In this document: piece after piece, positions 27,218-34,844 of the stretch | How positions within the stretch are numbered: the first letter of the stretch is position 1 | Layout of the letters: each line of letters opens with the position of its first letter | Origin: Saprospirales bacterium | GTDB lineage: Bacteria; Bacteroidota; Bacteroidia; Chitinophagales; Saprospiraceae | Length of the DNA: 64,000 nucleotides | Direction of reading: 5' to 3' | Assembly: GCA_016703765.1 (NCBI GenBank) | Contig: JADJBL010000008.1 | Location: forward strand, 62,001-126,000 | Notes under the pieces: model-generated | Told to the model about the DNA's origin: nothing | The model's input: only the letters and a program-made list of their open reading frames with translations | The model's database searches: none | Position numbers and translations under genes: made by a program

Positions 27218-28243
27218 CCCATAAAAAGAGCGGTACCACTCCACAAACCGGGGCAACCCTACCTCGAGGGGTGTAGCAGGCTGAAAACCGACCAGCCTTT
27301 GCAGGCCTTCGATGTCGGCGTAGGTCTCCTCCAGATCTCCGGGCTGCATGGGGAGCCATTCCAATTCGGCTTTTTTGCCGAGGGCGTCTTCGAGGAGGCG
27401 GATAAATTCGAGAAGCGGCACGGGCTGATGGTTGCCGATGTTGTAAAGCGCAAATGGAGCGGCGGCACGATCGGGAGCGGTATCCTGCCCACCGCGGATA
27501 GGCGGTTTGTTCAGCAGCCGGAGTATGCCCTCGGCGATATCATCCACGTAGGTGAAATCCCGTTTCATCTTGCCGTTGTTAAACACCTTGATAGGGCGAC
27601 CCTCCAAAATATTTTTCGTAAAATGGAAATAGGCCATATCCGGCCTGCCAAACGGTCCATACACCGTAAAGAAGCGCAGCCCCGTCGTGGGGATGCCGAA
27701 GAGGTGGCTATAGGTATGCGCCATGAGCTCGTTGGCCCTTTTGGTAGCGGCATAGAGGCTCACGGGGTGGTCGACGGCGTCGGAAGGGGAAAAAGGGGTC
27801 TTGTGATTATTGCCGTACACGCTCGAACTGCTGGCGTAGATCAGGTGCTTCAGGCCGTGCTTTCTGGCGGCTTCCAGCACATTGAGAAAGCCGGCCACAT
27901 TGGTCTGTACGTAAGGGTGGGGGTTTTCCAGGCTGTAGCGCACGCCGGCTTGAGCAGCGAGGTGAACGCACACGTCGAAGCGGTGCGTGGCAAAGAGCTC
28001 GTCCAATGCCTGGCCGTCCTCGATATCCTGATGATAAAAGCGAAAGCCGGGAAAAATGGTACTCTGCAACCCCGAACCGGGCTGTTCGATGCCCAGGTTG
28101 CGCAAACGGGCGTTCTTGATCGCGGGATCGTAGTAATCGTTGAGGTTGTCCATGCCCACGACCTCCCAATTCGTTTCCCGAAGCAGTTTAAGCGTAAAAT
28201 GATACCCGATGAATCCGGCCGCTCCGGTGATCAGTATTTTCAT
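27212..28243 (-). CDS. NAD-dependent sugar epimerase, UDP-glucuronate 4-epimerase type
   Basis: 343 residues of extended short-chain dehydrogenase: KILITGAAGFIGYHFTLKLL (GxxGxxG), VVGMDNLNDYYDP, LAAQAGVRYSLENPHPYVQ, YASSSSVYGNN, VSLYAATKRANELMAH (YxxxK), TGLRFFTVYGPFGRPDMAYF. The 'NDYYDPAIK' and 'AQAGVRYSL' motifs are typical of UDP-glucuronate 4-epimerases (CapI/WbnF type), which make UDP-galacturonate. It starts 9 bases after the cysN stop. Confidence 0.9.
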   Translation of the reverse strand: MKILITGAAGFIGYHFTLKLLRETNWEVVGMDNLNDYYDPAIKNARLRNLGIEQPGSGLQSTIFPGFRFYHQDIEDGQALDELFATHRFDVCVHLAAQAGVRYSLENPHPYVQTNVAGFLNVLEAARKHGLKHLIYASSSSVYGNNHKTPFSPSDAVDHPVSLYAATKRANELMAHTYSHLFGIPTTGLRFFTVYGPFGRPDMAYFHFTKNILEGRPIKVFNNGKMKRDFTYVDDIAEGILRLLNKPPIRGGQDTAPDRAAAPFALYNIGNHQPVPLLEFIRLLEDALGKKAELEWLPMQPGDLEETYADIEGLQRLVGFQPATPLEVGLPRFVEWYRSFYGV

Positions 28244-28252
28244 GTACCTGTA

Positions 28253-29515
28253 TTAAATGATCATCCCGGCGCCAACGGTCTCGTTGGTCCCCTCGTCGAC
28301 CAGGATCAGGCTGCCCGTGATCCGGTTCTTGCGGTAGGCGTCGGCGAAAATGCGTTTGGTGGTCCGCAGGGTTACCCTGGCTATATCGTTCATTTTGATC
28401 TCCTTGTCCTCCTGGTTGCGGTGAAGCGTATTGATATCCAGTTTATAGCGAATGTCCTTGACCACGCAACGCATTTCCTGGGTGGTATGCCGGAGGGCAT
28501 ACTTTCCGTTCAACTGCATCGGGCGCTCGTTAAACCAGCACACCATCGCCTCGACATCCTGGGTATCGGTCGGGACGTTATTTTCCCGGACGATCATATC
28601 GCCGCGGCTGATGTCGATGTCGTCTTCCAGCAGAATGGTCACCGACATGGGGGGAAAGGCCTCTTCCACCTCGCCGTCGAATGAGTCGATTTTTGCAATG
28701 GTCGATGAAAACCCGCTGGGCAACAACATCACCCGGTCGCCCTTCCGGAAAATACCCCCGGCTACGCGGCCCGCATAGCCGCGGTAGTCGTGAAACTCGT
28801 CTGTATTGGGCCGAACGACGTACTGAACCGGAAAGCGGCAGTCGATAAAGTTGTAATCGCTCGCGATGTGCACGTTTTCCAGGTAATACATCAAAGTCGG
28901 ACCCTGATACCAGTTCATTTTTGTCGAACGGTCCACCACGTTGTCGCCTTTGAGGGCGGAAATGGGAACGAAGGAAATATCGTGCACATCGAGCTTGGAG
29001 GCAAAGCTTTCAAACTCGTGTCGTATCCTTTCATACGCTTCTTCCTTGTACTCCACCAGGTCCATTTTGTTGACGCAAACCAGCATGTGCGGGATTTGCA
29101 GCAAGGAGGCGATGATGGCGTGCCGCCGCGTTTGTTCGACCACCCCCTGGCGGGCGTCCACCAGGATGAGGGCCACATTGGCCGTGGAGGCGCCGGTGAC
29201 CATATTCCTCGTGTATTGGATATGTCCCGGGGTGTCGGCAATAATGAACTTTCGCTTTGGGGTGGAAAAATAGCGATAAGCCACGTCGATGGTAATTCCC
29301 TGCTCCCGCTCGGCTTTCAAACCGTCGGTCAGCAATGCCAGGTTCACCTCCGACTCTCCCCTCCGCTCGCTGCTGACGCGAACCGCCTCGTATTGGTCTT
29401 CCAGGATGGATTTGCTATCGTATAACAAGCGACCGATCAGGGTGCTCTTCCCGTCGTCCACGCTGCCCGCGGTCGTGAAGCGGAGCATTTCCATATCTGC
29501 GTAGTCTGTGGCCAT
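28253..29515 (-). CDS. cysN: Sulfate adenylyltransferase GTPase subunit CysN
   Basis: 420 residues, the GTPase subunit of ATP sulfurylase, which with CysD forms adenosine 5'-phosphosulfate. Seen: TAGSVDDGKSTLIGRLLYDS (P-loop), DTPGHIQYTRNMVTGAS, CVNKMDLVEY, and an EF-Tu-like second domain with RVAGGIFRKGDRVMLLPSG. The protein ends without a fused APS kinase, consistent with the separate cysC in this operon. Confidence 0.95.
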   Translation of the reverse strand: MATDYADMEMLRFTTAGSVDDGKSTLIGRLLYDSKSILEDQYEAVRVSSERRGESEVNLALLTDGLKAEREQGITIDVAYRYFSTPKRKFIIADTPGHIQYTRNMVTGASTANVALILVDARQGVVEQTRRHAIIASLLQIPHMLVCVNKMDLVEYKEEAYERIRHEFESFASKLDVHDISFVPISALKGDNVVDRSTKMNWYQGPTLMYYLENVHIASDYNFIDCRFPVQYVVRPNTDEFHDYRGYAGRVAGGIFRKGDRVMLLPSGFSSTIAKIDSFDGEVEEAFPPMSVTILLEDDIDISRGDMIVRENNVPTDTQDVEAMVCWFNERPMQLNGKYALRHTTQEMRCVVKDIRYKLDINTLHRNQEDKEIKMNDIARVTLRTTKRIFADAYRKNRITGSLILVDEGTNETVGAGMII

Positions 29516-29521
29516 AGTTTA

Positions 29522-29590
29522 GTTTTTGAGTTTTTAAGGGTATAAGTTTTTGAAAAATAAAAACTTATACCCTTAAAAACTTATACCCTT
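29522..29590. repeat. 8-nt periodic array with inverted copy between cysD and cysN
   Basis: GTTTTTGA, GTTTTTAA, GGGTATAA, GTTTTTGA are consecutive 8-mers from 29522. A 21-bp perfect inverted repeat joins 29531-29551 and 29559-29579 with a 7-base loop, and a third partial copy of the right arm runs to 29590. It fills the whole cysD-cysN gap. A role in RNA structure or termination is possible. Confidence 0.75.
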
Positions 29591-30493
29591 CTAAAAGTAT
29601 CCTTGCTTCTTCCTATCCTCCATCGCCGTCTCCGAGCGTTTATCGTCGCTGCGGGTGCCGCGTTCGGTGAAGCGGGAAGCGGCTACTTCCTGGACGATCT
29701 GGTCCAGGGTATTGGCGGCGCTTCGGGTAGCGCCGGTGCAGGTGATGTCGCCGATGGTGCGGAAGCGGATCTGCATGGGTTCCACTTTTTCCTCCGGTTT
29801 TTTCATCATGAAATCCGAATCGGCGTAGATGACGCCGTCGCGGACGAAACACTCCCTTTGGTGTGAAAAATAGAGGGAGGGCAGTTCTACCTTTTCCATG
29901 TGGAGGTATTGCCAGACGTCCAGTTCGGTCCAGTTGCTGATGGGAAACACGCGGAAGTGCTCGCCGATCTGTTTTTTGCCGTTGAACAGGTTCCAGAGTT
30001 CCGGGCGTTGGTTTTTAGGATCCCATTGCCCGAATTCGTCGCGGTGGGAAAAGAAGCGTTCTTTGGCCCGGGCCTTTTCTTCGTCCCGCCTTCCGCCGCC
30101 GAGCGCTGCGTCGTATTTCCCTTTCTCCAGAGCGTCGAGGAGCACGTGGGTCTGGAGGGCATTGCGGCTCGCGTTATAGCCTTTTTCCTCTTTGATCGCT
30201 CCCTTGTCAATAGCCTCCTGAACCGAGGCAACGATCAGCTTGGCGCCCAGTTTGGCGATCATTTGGTCGCGGTACTCTATGGTTTCCAAAAAATTGTGTC
30301 CCGTGTCGACGTGCATGAGGGGAAAGGGTATCCTGGCAGGGTAGAAAGCCTTTTGAGCCAGATACGTGAGCAGGATGGAATCCTTTCCGCCCGAAAACAG
30401 GATCACAGGGTTCTGGAATTGCGAAGCCACCTCCCGGATGACGAAAATCGATTCCGATTCCAGCTCCTTTAAGTGGTTCAAATGGTAATTCAT
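29591..30493 (-). CDS. cysD: Sulfate adenylyltransferase small subunit CysD
   Basis: 300 residues. CysD is the PP-loop ATP-hydrolysing subunit of ATP sulfurylase. Seen: NPVILFSGGKDSILLTYLA (PP-loop SGGKDS near residues 34-39), HVDTGHNFLETIEYRD, GGGRRDEEKARAKERFF, and RFRTIGDITCTGAT. Length and motifs are normal. It follows cysC by 10 bases in a cysC-cysD-cysN order. Confidence 0.96.
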   Translation of the reverse strand: MNYHLNHLKELESESIFVIREVASQFQNPVILFSGGKDSILLTYLAQKAFYPARIPFPLMHVDTGHNFLETIEYRDQMIAKLGAKLIVASVQEAIDKGAIKEEKGYNASRNALQTHVLLDALEKGKYDAALGGGRRDEEKARAKERFFSHRDEFGQWDPKNQRPELWNLFNGKKQIGEHFRVFPISNWTELDVWQYLHMEKVELPSLYFSHQRECFVRDGVIYADSDFMMKKPEEKVEPMQIRFRTIGDITCTGATRSAANTLDQIVQEVAASRFTERGTRSDDKRSETAMEDRKKQGYF

Positions 30494-30503
30494 GGCAGTG
30501 TGT

Positions 30504-31109
30504 TCAATTCTTTATTTGAATTTGCGGCAACAGAAAGCGGTAAAGCATTTCGGTCGCTTCCTCAATAGTCGCCTGGTCAGTGCGTATTTCCAGGTCGGGC
30601 TGTTCGGGCGCCTCGTAGGGCGAGTCGATGCCCGTGAATTCCTTGAGCTCCCCCCTCCGGGCCTTTTGGTACAAGCCTTTTACATCGCGACTTTCGCAAA
30701 CGTCGAGCGGGGCGTTGATGTAAATTTCCAAAAAATCCTCTGCCCCGATGATGTCCCTTGCAAATGCCCTGATAGCCTTCGTAGGGCTGATAAAGCAATT
30801 GATGGCGATGATGCCGCTGTGGAGGTAGAGCCTGGAAACTTCTGCGATCCGGCGGATATTTTCCTGCCGGTCTTCCATGCTGAACGACAGGTTGTTGTTG
30901 ATGCCGGAGCGGATGTTGTCGCCGTCGAGGACCTGGGCGAAAAAGCCGTTTTCAAAAAGCATTCGCTCCAGGGTCAGGGCAATGGTGCTTTTGCCGGAAC
31001 CGGAAAGGCCCGTCAGCCAAAGTACCTTGCTTTGCTGGCCCAGTCGTTTCTGCCTGTCTTCCCTTTGGAGGAGCCTTTCGAAGATAGGATGGATATCTTT
31101 TTTGCTCAA
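30504..31109 (-). CDS. cysC: Adenylylsulfate (APS) kinase CysC
   Basis: 201 residues. It phosphorylates APS to PAPS, the sulfate donor for sulfotransferases. Seen: LWLTGLSGSGKSTIALTLE (P-loop), VLDGDNIRSGINNNLSFS, FISPTKAIRAFARDII, and the C-terminal YEAPEQPDLEIRTDQ. The start overlaps the UpxY gene end by 4 bases (ATGA-type coupling), so sulfate activation is embedded in the polysaccharide transcription unit. Confidence 0.95.
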   Translation of the reverse strand: MSKKDIHPIFERLLQREDRQKRLGQQSKVLWLTGLSGSGKSTIALTLERMLFENGFFAQVLDGDNIRSGINNNLSFSMEDRQENIRRIAEVSRLYLHSGIIAINCFISPTKAIRAFARDIIGAEDFLEIYINAPLDVCESRDVKGLYQKARRGELKEFTGIDSPYEAPEQPDLEIRTDQATIEEATEMLYRFLLPQIQIKN

Positions 31110-31666
31110 AGATTCGATTTTAGTTTGACGCTGCCGGTTTTTTGCAGGATGGATTTGTCCACGCTGATCCGGAGCGTATAGCCCAGGCGTTCCAGTTCGA
31201 CAAGTACTTGCGTTTTTTCGTCATCGGCTTCTACCAGGGTTCCCTTCATACCGGTGAGGTTGCCGACCGCAATTTCCACTTCGTCTCCTTTTACAAAAGT
31301 CGTTTTTTCCGCATGAACCTCCCAGGTTTCTCCAAGGATCCGTTTCATCAGGTCGATCTCGTGGTCCGGTATGGAGATCAGGTTTTGGGCAAACCGCACA
31401 AAGCCCTGCACGTTCTCCGTTTCGAGCACCTGCACGTATTGGGCCTTTGTGATCTTGACGAACAGATAACAACTGATCAGGGGCAGCTCGACGACCCTGA
31501 TCTTGCGGTTATACTTGCGGGTATGCTGCTGCAAGGGCAAATATACGGCAATCCCCTTTCGGGCCATTTGCCGGAACGCCATCTTCTCGCATTTGAAGCG
31601 GGTGTACACGGCAAACCATTTGGGCTCGACCGGATCGAGGTGGTTTTCGTACACTTCCGAACTCAT
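31106..31666 (-). CDS. UpxY-type NusG-like transcription antiterminator
   Basis: 186 residues of NusG paralogue. The NGN domain begins WFAVYTRFKCEKMAFRQM, then IAVYLPLQQHTRKYNRKI; a C-terminal KOW region reads GMKGTLVEADDEKTQVLVEL. UpxY/LoaP-type proteins of Bacteroidota prevent premature termination in their own capsular operon. Here it lies in the middle of the operon, after the UDP-sugar dehydrogenase and acetyltransferase genes, rather than first. It overlaps genes on both sides by 4 bases. Confidence 0.88.
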   Translation of the reverse strand: MSSEVYENHLDPVEPKWFAVYTRFKCEKMAFRQMARKGIAVYLPLQQHTRKYNRKIRVVELPLISCYLFVKITKAQYVQVLETENVQGFVRFAQNLISIPDHEIDLMKRILGETWEVHAEKTTFVKGDEVEIAVGNLTGMKGTLVEADDEKTQVLVELERLGYTLRISVDKSILQKTGSVKLKSNL

Positions 31667-32955
31667 AGGCGCCAGTAGGTCAGGTCATCCGATTTGGGAA
31701 AGGAATAGATACCTTTCAAATCCATAAGAATCGGTTTTTCCCGCATAATGGATTTGAAAAACGCCACGTCCTTTTTCTGGTAATCATGGTGGTTGACGGC
31801 CACCACCACTGCATCGTAATCATTCGAGATGTTATCCAGCAGGGTCAGCTTGTATTCGTGGGCCACCTCGTTGGGAGATGCGTAACCGTCGGTCACATGC
31901 ACATTCACGGAGTATTGCATCAGTTCCCGGATCAGGTCGACCACCTTGGAGTTTCGAATATCGGAAACATTTTCCTTGAAGGTGACGCCCATGACGAGCA
32001 CTTTGGACTGGCCCGGGCTTTTGCCCTGTTGGATGAGCATCTGAACCAGGCGCTTGGCGATAAAGGCCGGCATTCCGTCGTTGATCCGGCGGCCGCTGAG
32101 GATCACCTGCGGATCGTAGCCCAATTGCTTGGACTTGTGCAGGAGGTAATACGGATCCACGCTGATGCAGTGACCACCGACGAGACCCGGATAAAATTTC
32201 ATAAAGTTCCACTTGGTCGATGCGGCCTCCAGCACATCCCTCGTGTCGAGGCCCATGCGGTCGAAAATGATCGAGAGCTCGTTCATGAAGGAAATATTGA
32301 GGTCGCGCTGGGTGTTTTCGATCACTTTGGCCGCTTCTGCCACCTTGACGGAAGCGGAGCGGAAAACACCGGCCTGGATAATGGCTTCATAGACCAGTGC
32401 GATTTGCTCCAACGACTCGTTATCGCAACCCGAAACCACCTTTACGATCTTTTCGATCGTCCGCTCCTTGTCGCCGGGGTTGATCCTTTCGGGCGAATAG
32501 CCGTATTTAAAGTCCGTTACTCCCGTGAGTCCGGAGCGTTCTTCGAGAATGGGCAGGCAGTCCTCCTCCGTGCAGCCGGGGTAAACGGTAGATTCATACA
32601 CCACGTAATCGCCTTTTTTGAGGTATGGGCCCAGGGTATCGGAAGCCGAAATGAGCGGCTTGAGGTTCGGCACCTTGCTCTCATCCACGGGGGTAGGGAC
32701 GGCGATGATGAAAAAATGGGCGCGTTTGAGGTCGGCCGGATCGGAGGAAAAGACGATGTCCTTATTCAAAAATGCTTCCGGTTCCAGCTCGTTGGAGGGG
32801 TCGATGCCCTGTTTCATGAGTTTGATCCGCTCGGCGCTGATATCATAGCCAATGACGCTGAAAACCTTGGCAAATTCCAGGGCAAGGGGTAGTCCTACAT
32901 AACCCAGGCCGATGACGGCGATGCGTTTTTCCTTAGATACTAGTTTCTGATACAC
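31663..32955 (-). CDS. tviB: UDP-N-acetyl-hexosamine 6-dehydrogenase (TviB/WbpA-type)
   Basis: 430 residues of a nucleotide-sugar dehydrogenase. Seen: IAVIGLGYVGLPLALEFAK Rossmann, FIIAVPTPVDESKVPNL, YESTVYPGCTEEDCLPI, ERINPGDKERTIEKI, and FYPGLVGGHCISVDPYYLLH with the catalytic Cys. TviB/WbpA enzymes oxidise UDP-GlcNAc or UDP-GalNAc to the 6-carboxylate with two NAD. It is followed after 4 overlapping bases by UpxY and preceded by the WbpD-type gene. Confidence 0.92.
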   Translation of the reverse strand: MYQKLVSKEKRIAVIGLGYVGLPLALEFAKVFSVIGYDISAERIKLMKQGIDPSNELEPEAFLNKDIVFSSDPADLKRAHFFIIAVPTPVDESKVPNLKPLISASDTLGPYLKKGDYVVYESTVYPGCTEEDCLPILEERSGLTGVTDFKYGYSPERINPGDKERTIEKIVKVVSGCDNESLEQIALVYEAIIQAGVFRSASVKVAEAAKVIENTQRDLNISFMNELSIIFDRMGLDTRDVLEAASTKWNFMKFYPGLVGGHCISVDPYYLLHKSKQLGYDPQVILSGRRINDGMPAFIAKRLVQMLIQQGKSPGQSKVLVMGVTFKENVSDIRNSKVVDLIRELMQYSVNVHVTDGYASPNEVAHEYKLTLLDNISNDYDAVVVAVNHHDYQKKDVAFFKSIMREKPILMDLKGIYSFPKSDDLTYWRL

Positions 32956-32968
32956 GGTCTTGGTTTAT

Positions 32969-33553
32969 TTATTTCAGAGGGGTTTCCAATCTTACTTTAT
33001 TTCCATCCATGATATACTGCTCTCCGCTTTCGGGGCAGGTTGCTTTTCCGGCGTGGTCGAACGAAAGGCGGTGGCCGTATCTGCTCATCCAGCCGCTTTG
33101 CCGGGCCGGGTTGCCGAACACCAGGGCAAAGGCCGGTATATCCCTCGTCACCACCGCTCCTGCTCCGATAAAGGCGTGGGCCCCGATCCGGTGCCCGCAA
33201 ACGATGGTGGCATTCGCGCCGATCGTAGCGCCGCGCTCCACCACGGTCACCGCATATTCTCCGCGCCGGTTGACCGCGCTCCGCGGGTTTATGACGTTGG
33301 TGAACACCATAGAGGGGCCCAAAAATACATCGTCTTCGCAGATCACACCCTCGTATATGGAAACATTATTCTGGATTTTTACATTATTGCCCAAAATAAC
33401 TCCCTTAGCTACAAATACATTTTGACCCAACAAACAATTTTCACCCAGGGTACATTCCGGCATAACATGGCAAAAATGCCAGATTTTGGTCCCCTTGCCG
33501 ATGCGGGCGCCTTCTTCTACGATGGAACTGGGATGAATAAATACGTCTTCCAT
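32969..33553 (-). CDS. wbpD: WbpD/WlbB-type UDP-amino-uronate N-acetyltransferase
   Basis: 194 residues with left-handed beta-helix hexapeptide repeats through the middle (IGKGTKIWHFCHVMPECTLG, then GVILGNNVKIQNNVSIYEGV) and the ending GNPARQSGWMSRYGHRLS. In WbpD-type enzymes this acetylates the 3-amino group of UDP-2-acetamido-3-amino-glucuronate. It sits between LhgO and the 6-dehydrogenase, matching the WbpA-WbpB-WbpE-WbpD pathway; the WbpB and WbpE genes are not in the window. Confidence 0.88.
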   Translation of the reverse strand: MEDVFIHPSSIVEEGARIGKGTKIWHFCHVMPECTLGENCLLGQNVFVAKGVILGNNVKIQNNVSIYEGVICEDDVFLGPSMVFTNVINPRSAVNRRGEYAVTVVERGATIGANATIVCGHRIGAHAFIGAGAVVTRDIPAFALVFGNPARQSGWMSRYGHRLSFDHAGKATCPESGEQYIMDGNKVRLETPLK

Positions 33554-33565
33554 GGTTTATTGAGG

Positions 33566-34762
33566 TTAAAGTTGTTGAAGCGTTTTTTCTGCCACCATTT
33601 CTCCGATGGCCAGCGAGGCAGTGGCGGCAGGTGAGGGAGCGTTCAGTACATTCACGACCCGGGGGCTCTCGTGAATGAGAAAATCGTCGATAAGCATGCC
33701 GTTCCGGTCAATGGCCTGGGCGCGCACGCCGGCGCCTCCCCGACGAAGGTCCCGCTTGCCCACCTCGGGAATTAGATGCTGTAAGGCCTTGGCGAAAGCC
33801 CCTTTGGAAAAGGATCGCCGCATTTCTCCTAGGCCGGTCTTCCAGTATTTGCCGGCAAGCGCCCGGAATCCGGGGTATGCGAGTATCTGCAATAGCTCGC
33901 TCCACTTGATATCCCAACGGCTGTAGCCCTCTCTCCGGAAGGCCAGGACCGCATTCGGCCCCGCTTCGATCCCCCCGCGCATCATCCGCGTGTAATGAAC
34001 GCCCAGAAAAGGGAAATCGGGATTGGGCACCGGGTAGATCAGGTTATTGACCAAATATTCTTTTTCCTTCGCCAGGACGTAATACTCCCCGCGAAAAGGG
34101 ACGATCTGTACACCGGGATCGATGCCCGTCAGCCGGGCGGCTTTGTCAGCGTAGAGGCCCGCGCAGTTTACCAACACGGAAGCCTCGATCTCTCCTTTTG
34201 AAGTCCGGACGATCAGGCCCCCATTCCTGCGCTCCATACCCCGGAAGGCATGCCCCAGCAATAAGGAAGCGCCCTGGTTTTGAAGGACGGAAGCGTACTT
34301 TCTCGCAAGGACCCCGTAATCGATGATGCCCGTTTGGGGCACCCATATCCCGGCAACGCTTTTGACATGGGGTTCGATTTCGGCAACTTCTCCGGCGCTC
34401 AGCATGCGGATCCCTTCCAGGCCATTGGCCAGGCCCCTCTCAAATATCGACCGAAGCAAAGGAAGTTCCTCCTGGCGGGTGGCGACGATCACCTTGCCGC
34501 AAATCTCGTGCGGCACTTCGTGTTGCTCGCAGAATTCGAGCAGATAGCGGTATCCCTTTCTGCAATTGATGGCCTTGGAGCCACCCGGTTTATAGTAAAT
34601 ACCGGAATGGATAACCCCGCTGTTATGGCCCGTTTGATGGGCGGCCACTTCGTTTTCCTTATCCAGGATACAGATTTTCAGGTCCGGTATTTTCCGGCTC
34701 AACTGTAGGGCGGTAGCCAGTCCGACGATCCCTGCTCCGACAATCGCTATATCTGTTTTCAT
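33566..34762 (-). CDS. lhgO: L-2-hydroxyglutarate oxidase LhgO
   Basis: 398 residues of an FAD-dependent oxidoreductase with IAIVGAGIVGLATALQLSRK (GxGxxG), HNSGVIHSGIYYKPGGSKA, VVNCAGLYADKAARLTG-type 'VLVNCAGLYADKA' and GGAGVRAQAIDRNG. It oxidises L-2-hydroxyglutarate to 2-oxoglutarate. In this context it would remove 2-hydroxyglutarate released when a WbpB-type dehydrogenase regenerates NAD with 2-oxoglutarate. It is the first gene of the run ending near 26 kb. Confidence 0.92.
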   Translation of the reverse strand: MKTDIAIVGAGIVGLATALQLSRKIPDLKICILDKENEVAAHQTGHNSGVIHSGIYYKPGGSKAINCRKGYRYLLEFCEQHEVPHEICGKVIVATRQEELPLLRSIFERGLANGLEGIRMLSAGEVAEIEPHVKSVAGIWVPQTGIIDYGVLARKYASVLQNQGASLLLGHAFRGMERRNGGLIVRTSKGEIEASVLVNCAGLYADKAARLTGIDPGVQIVPFRGEYYVLAKEKEYLVNNLIYPVPNPDFPFLGVHYTRMMRGGIEAGPNAVLAFRREGYSRWDIKWSELLQILAYPGFRALAGKYWKTGLGEMRRSFSKGAFAKALQHLIPEVGKRDLRRGGAGVRAQAIDRNGMLIDDFLIHESPRVVNVLNAPSPAATASLAIGEMVAEKTLQQL

Positions 34763-34844
34763 CCTATTCGCCTAATCTTTTGACCACGGCAATATTACTC
34801 AACTTTGCACGACAATTCCGTTCGCAGCCCTTCTAATTGGGCAT

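Noticed and set aside
27299..28684. A 461-residue plus-strand open frame over the epimerase and cysN genes
   Set aside because: It runs opposite two well-supported genes and has no recognisable domain.
34763..34844. Possible cobalamin riboswitch near metH
   Set aside because: The region is at the 3' end of metH, not upstream of its start, and shows no B12-box-like sequence; the true upstream gap is only 13 bases.
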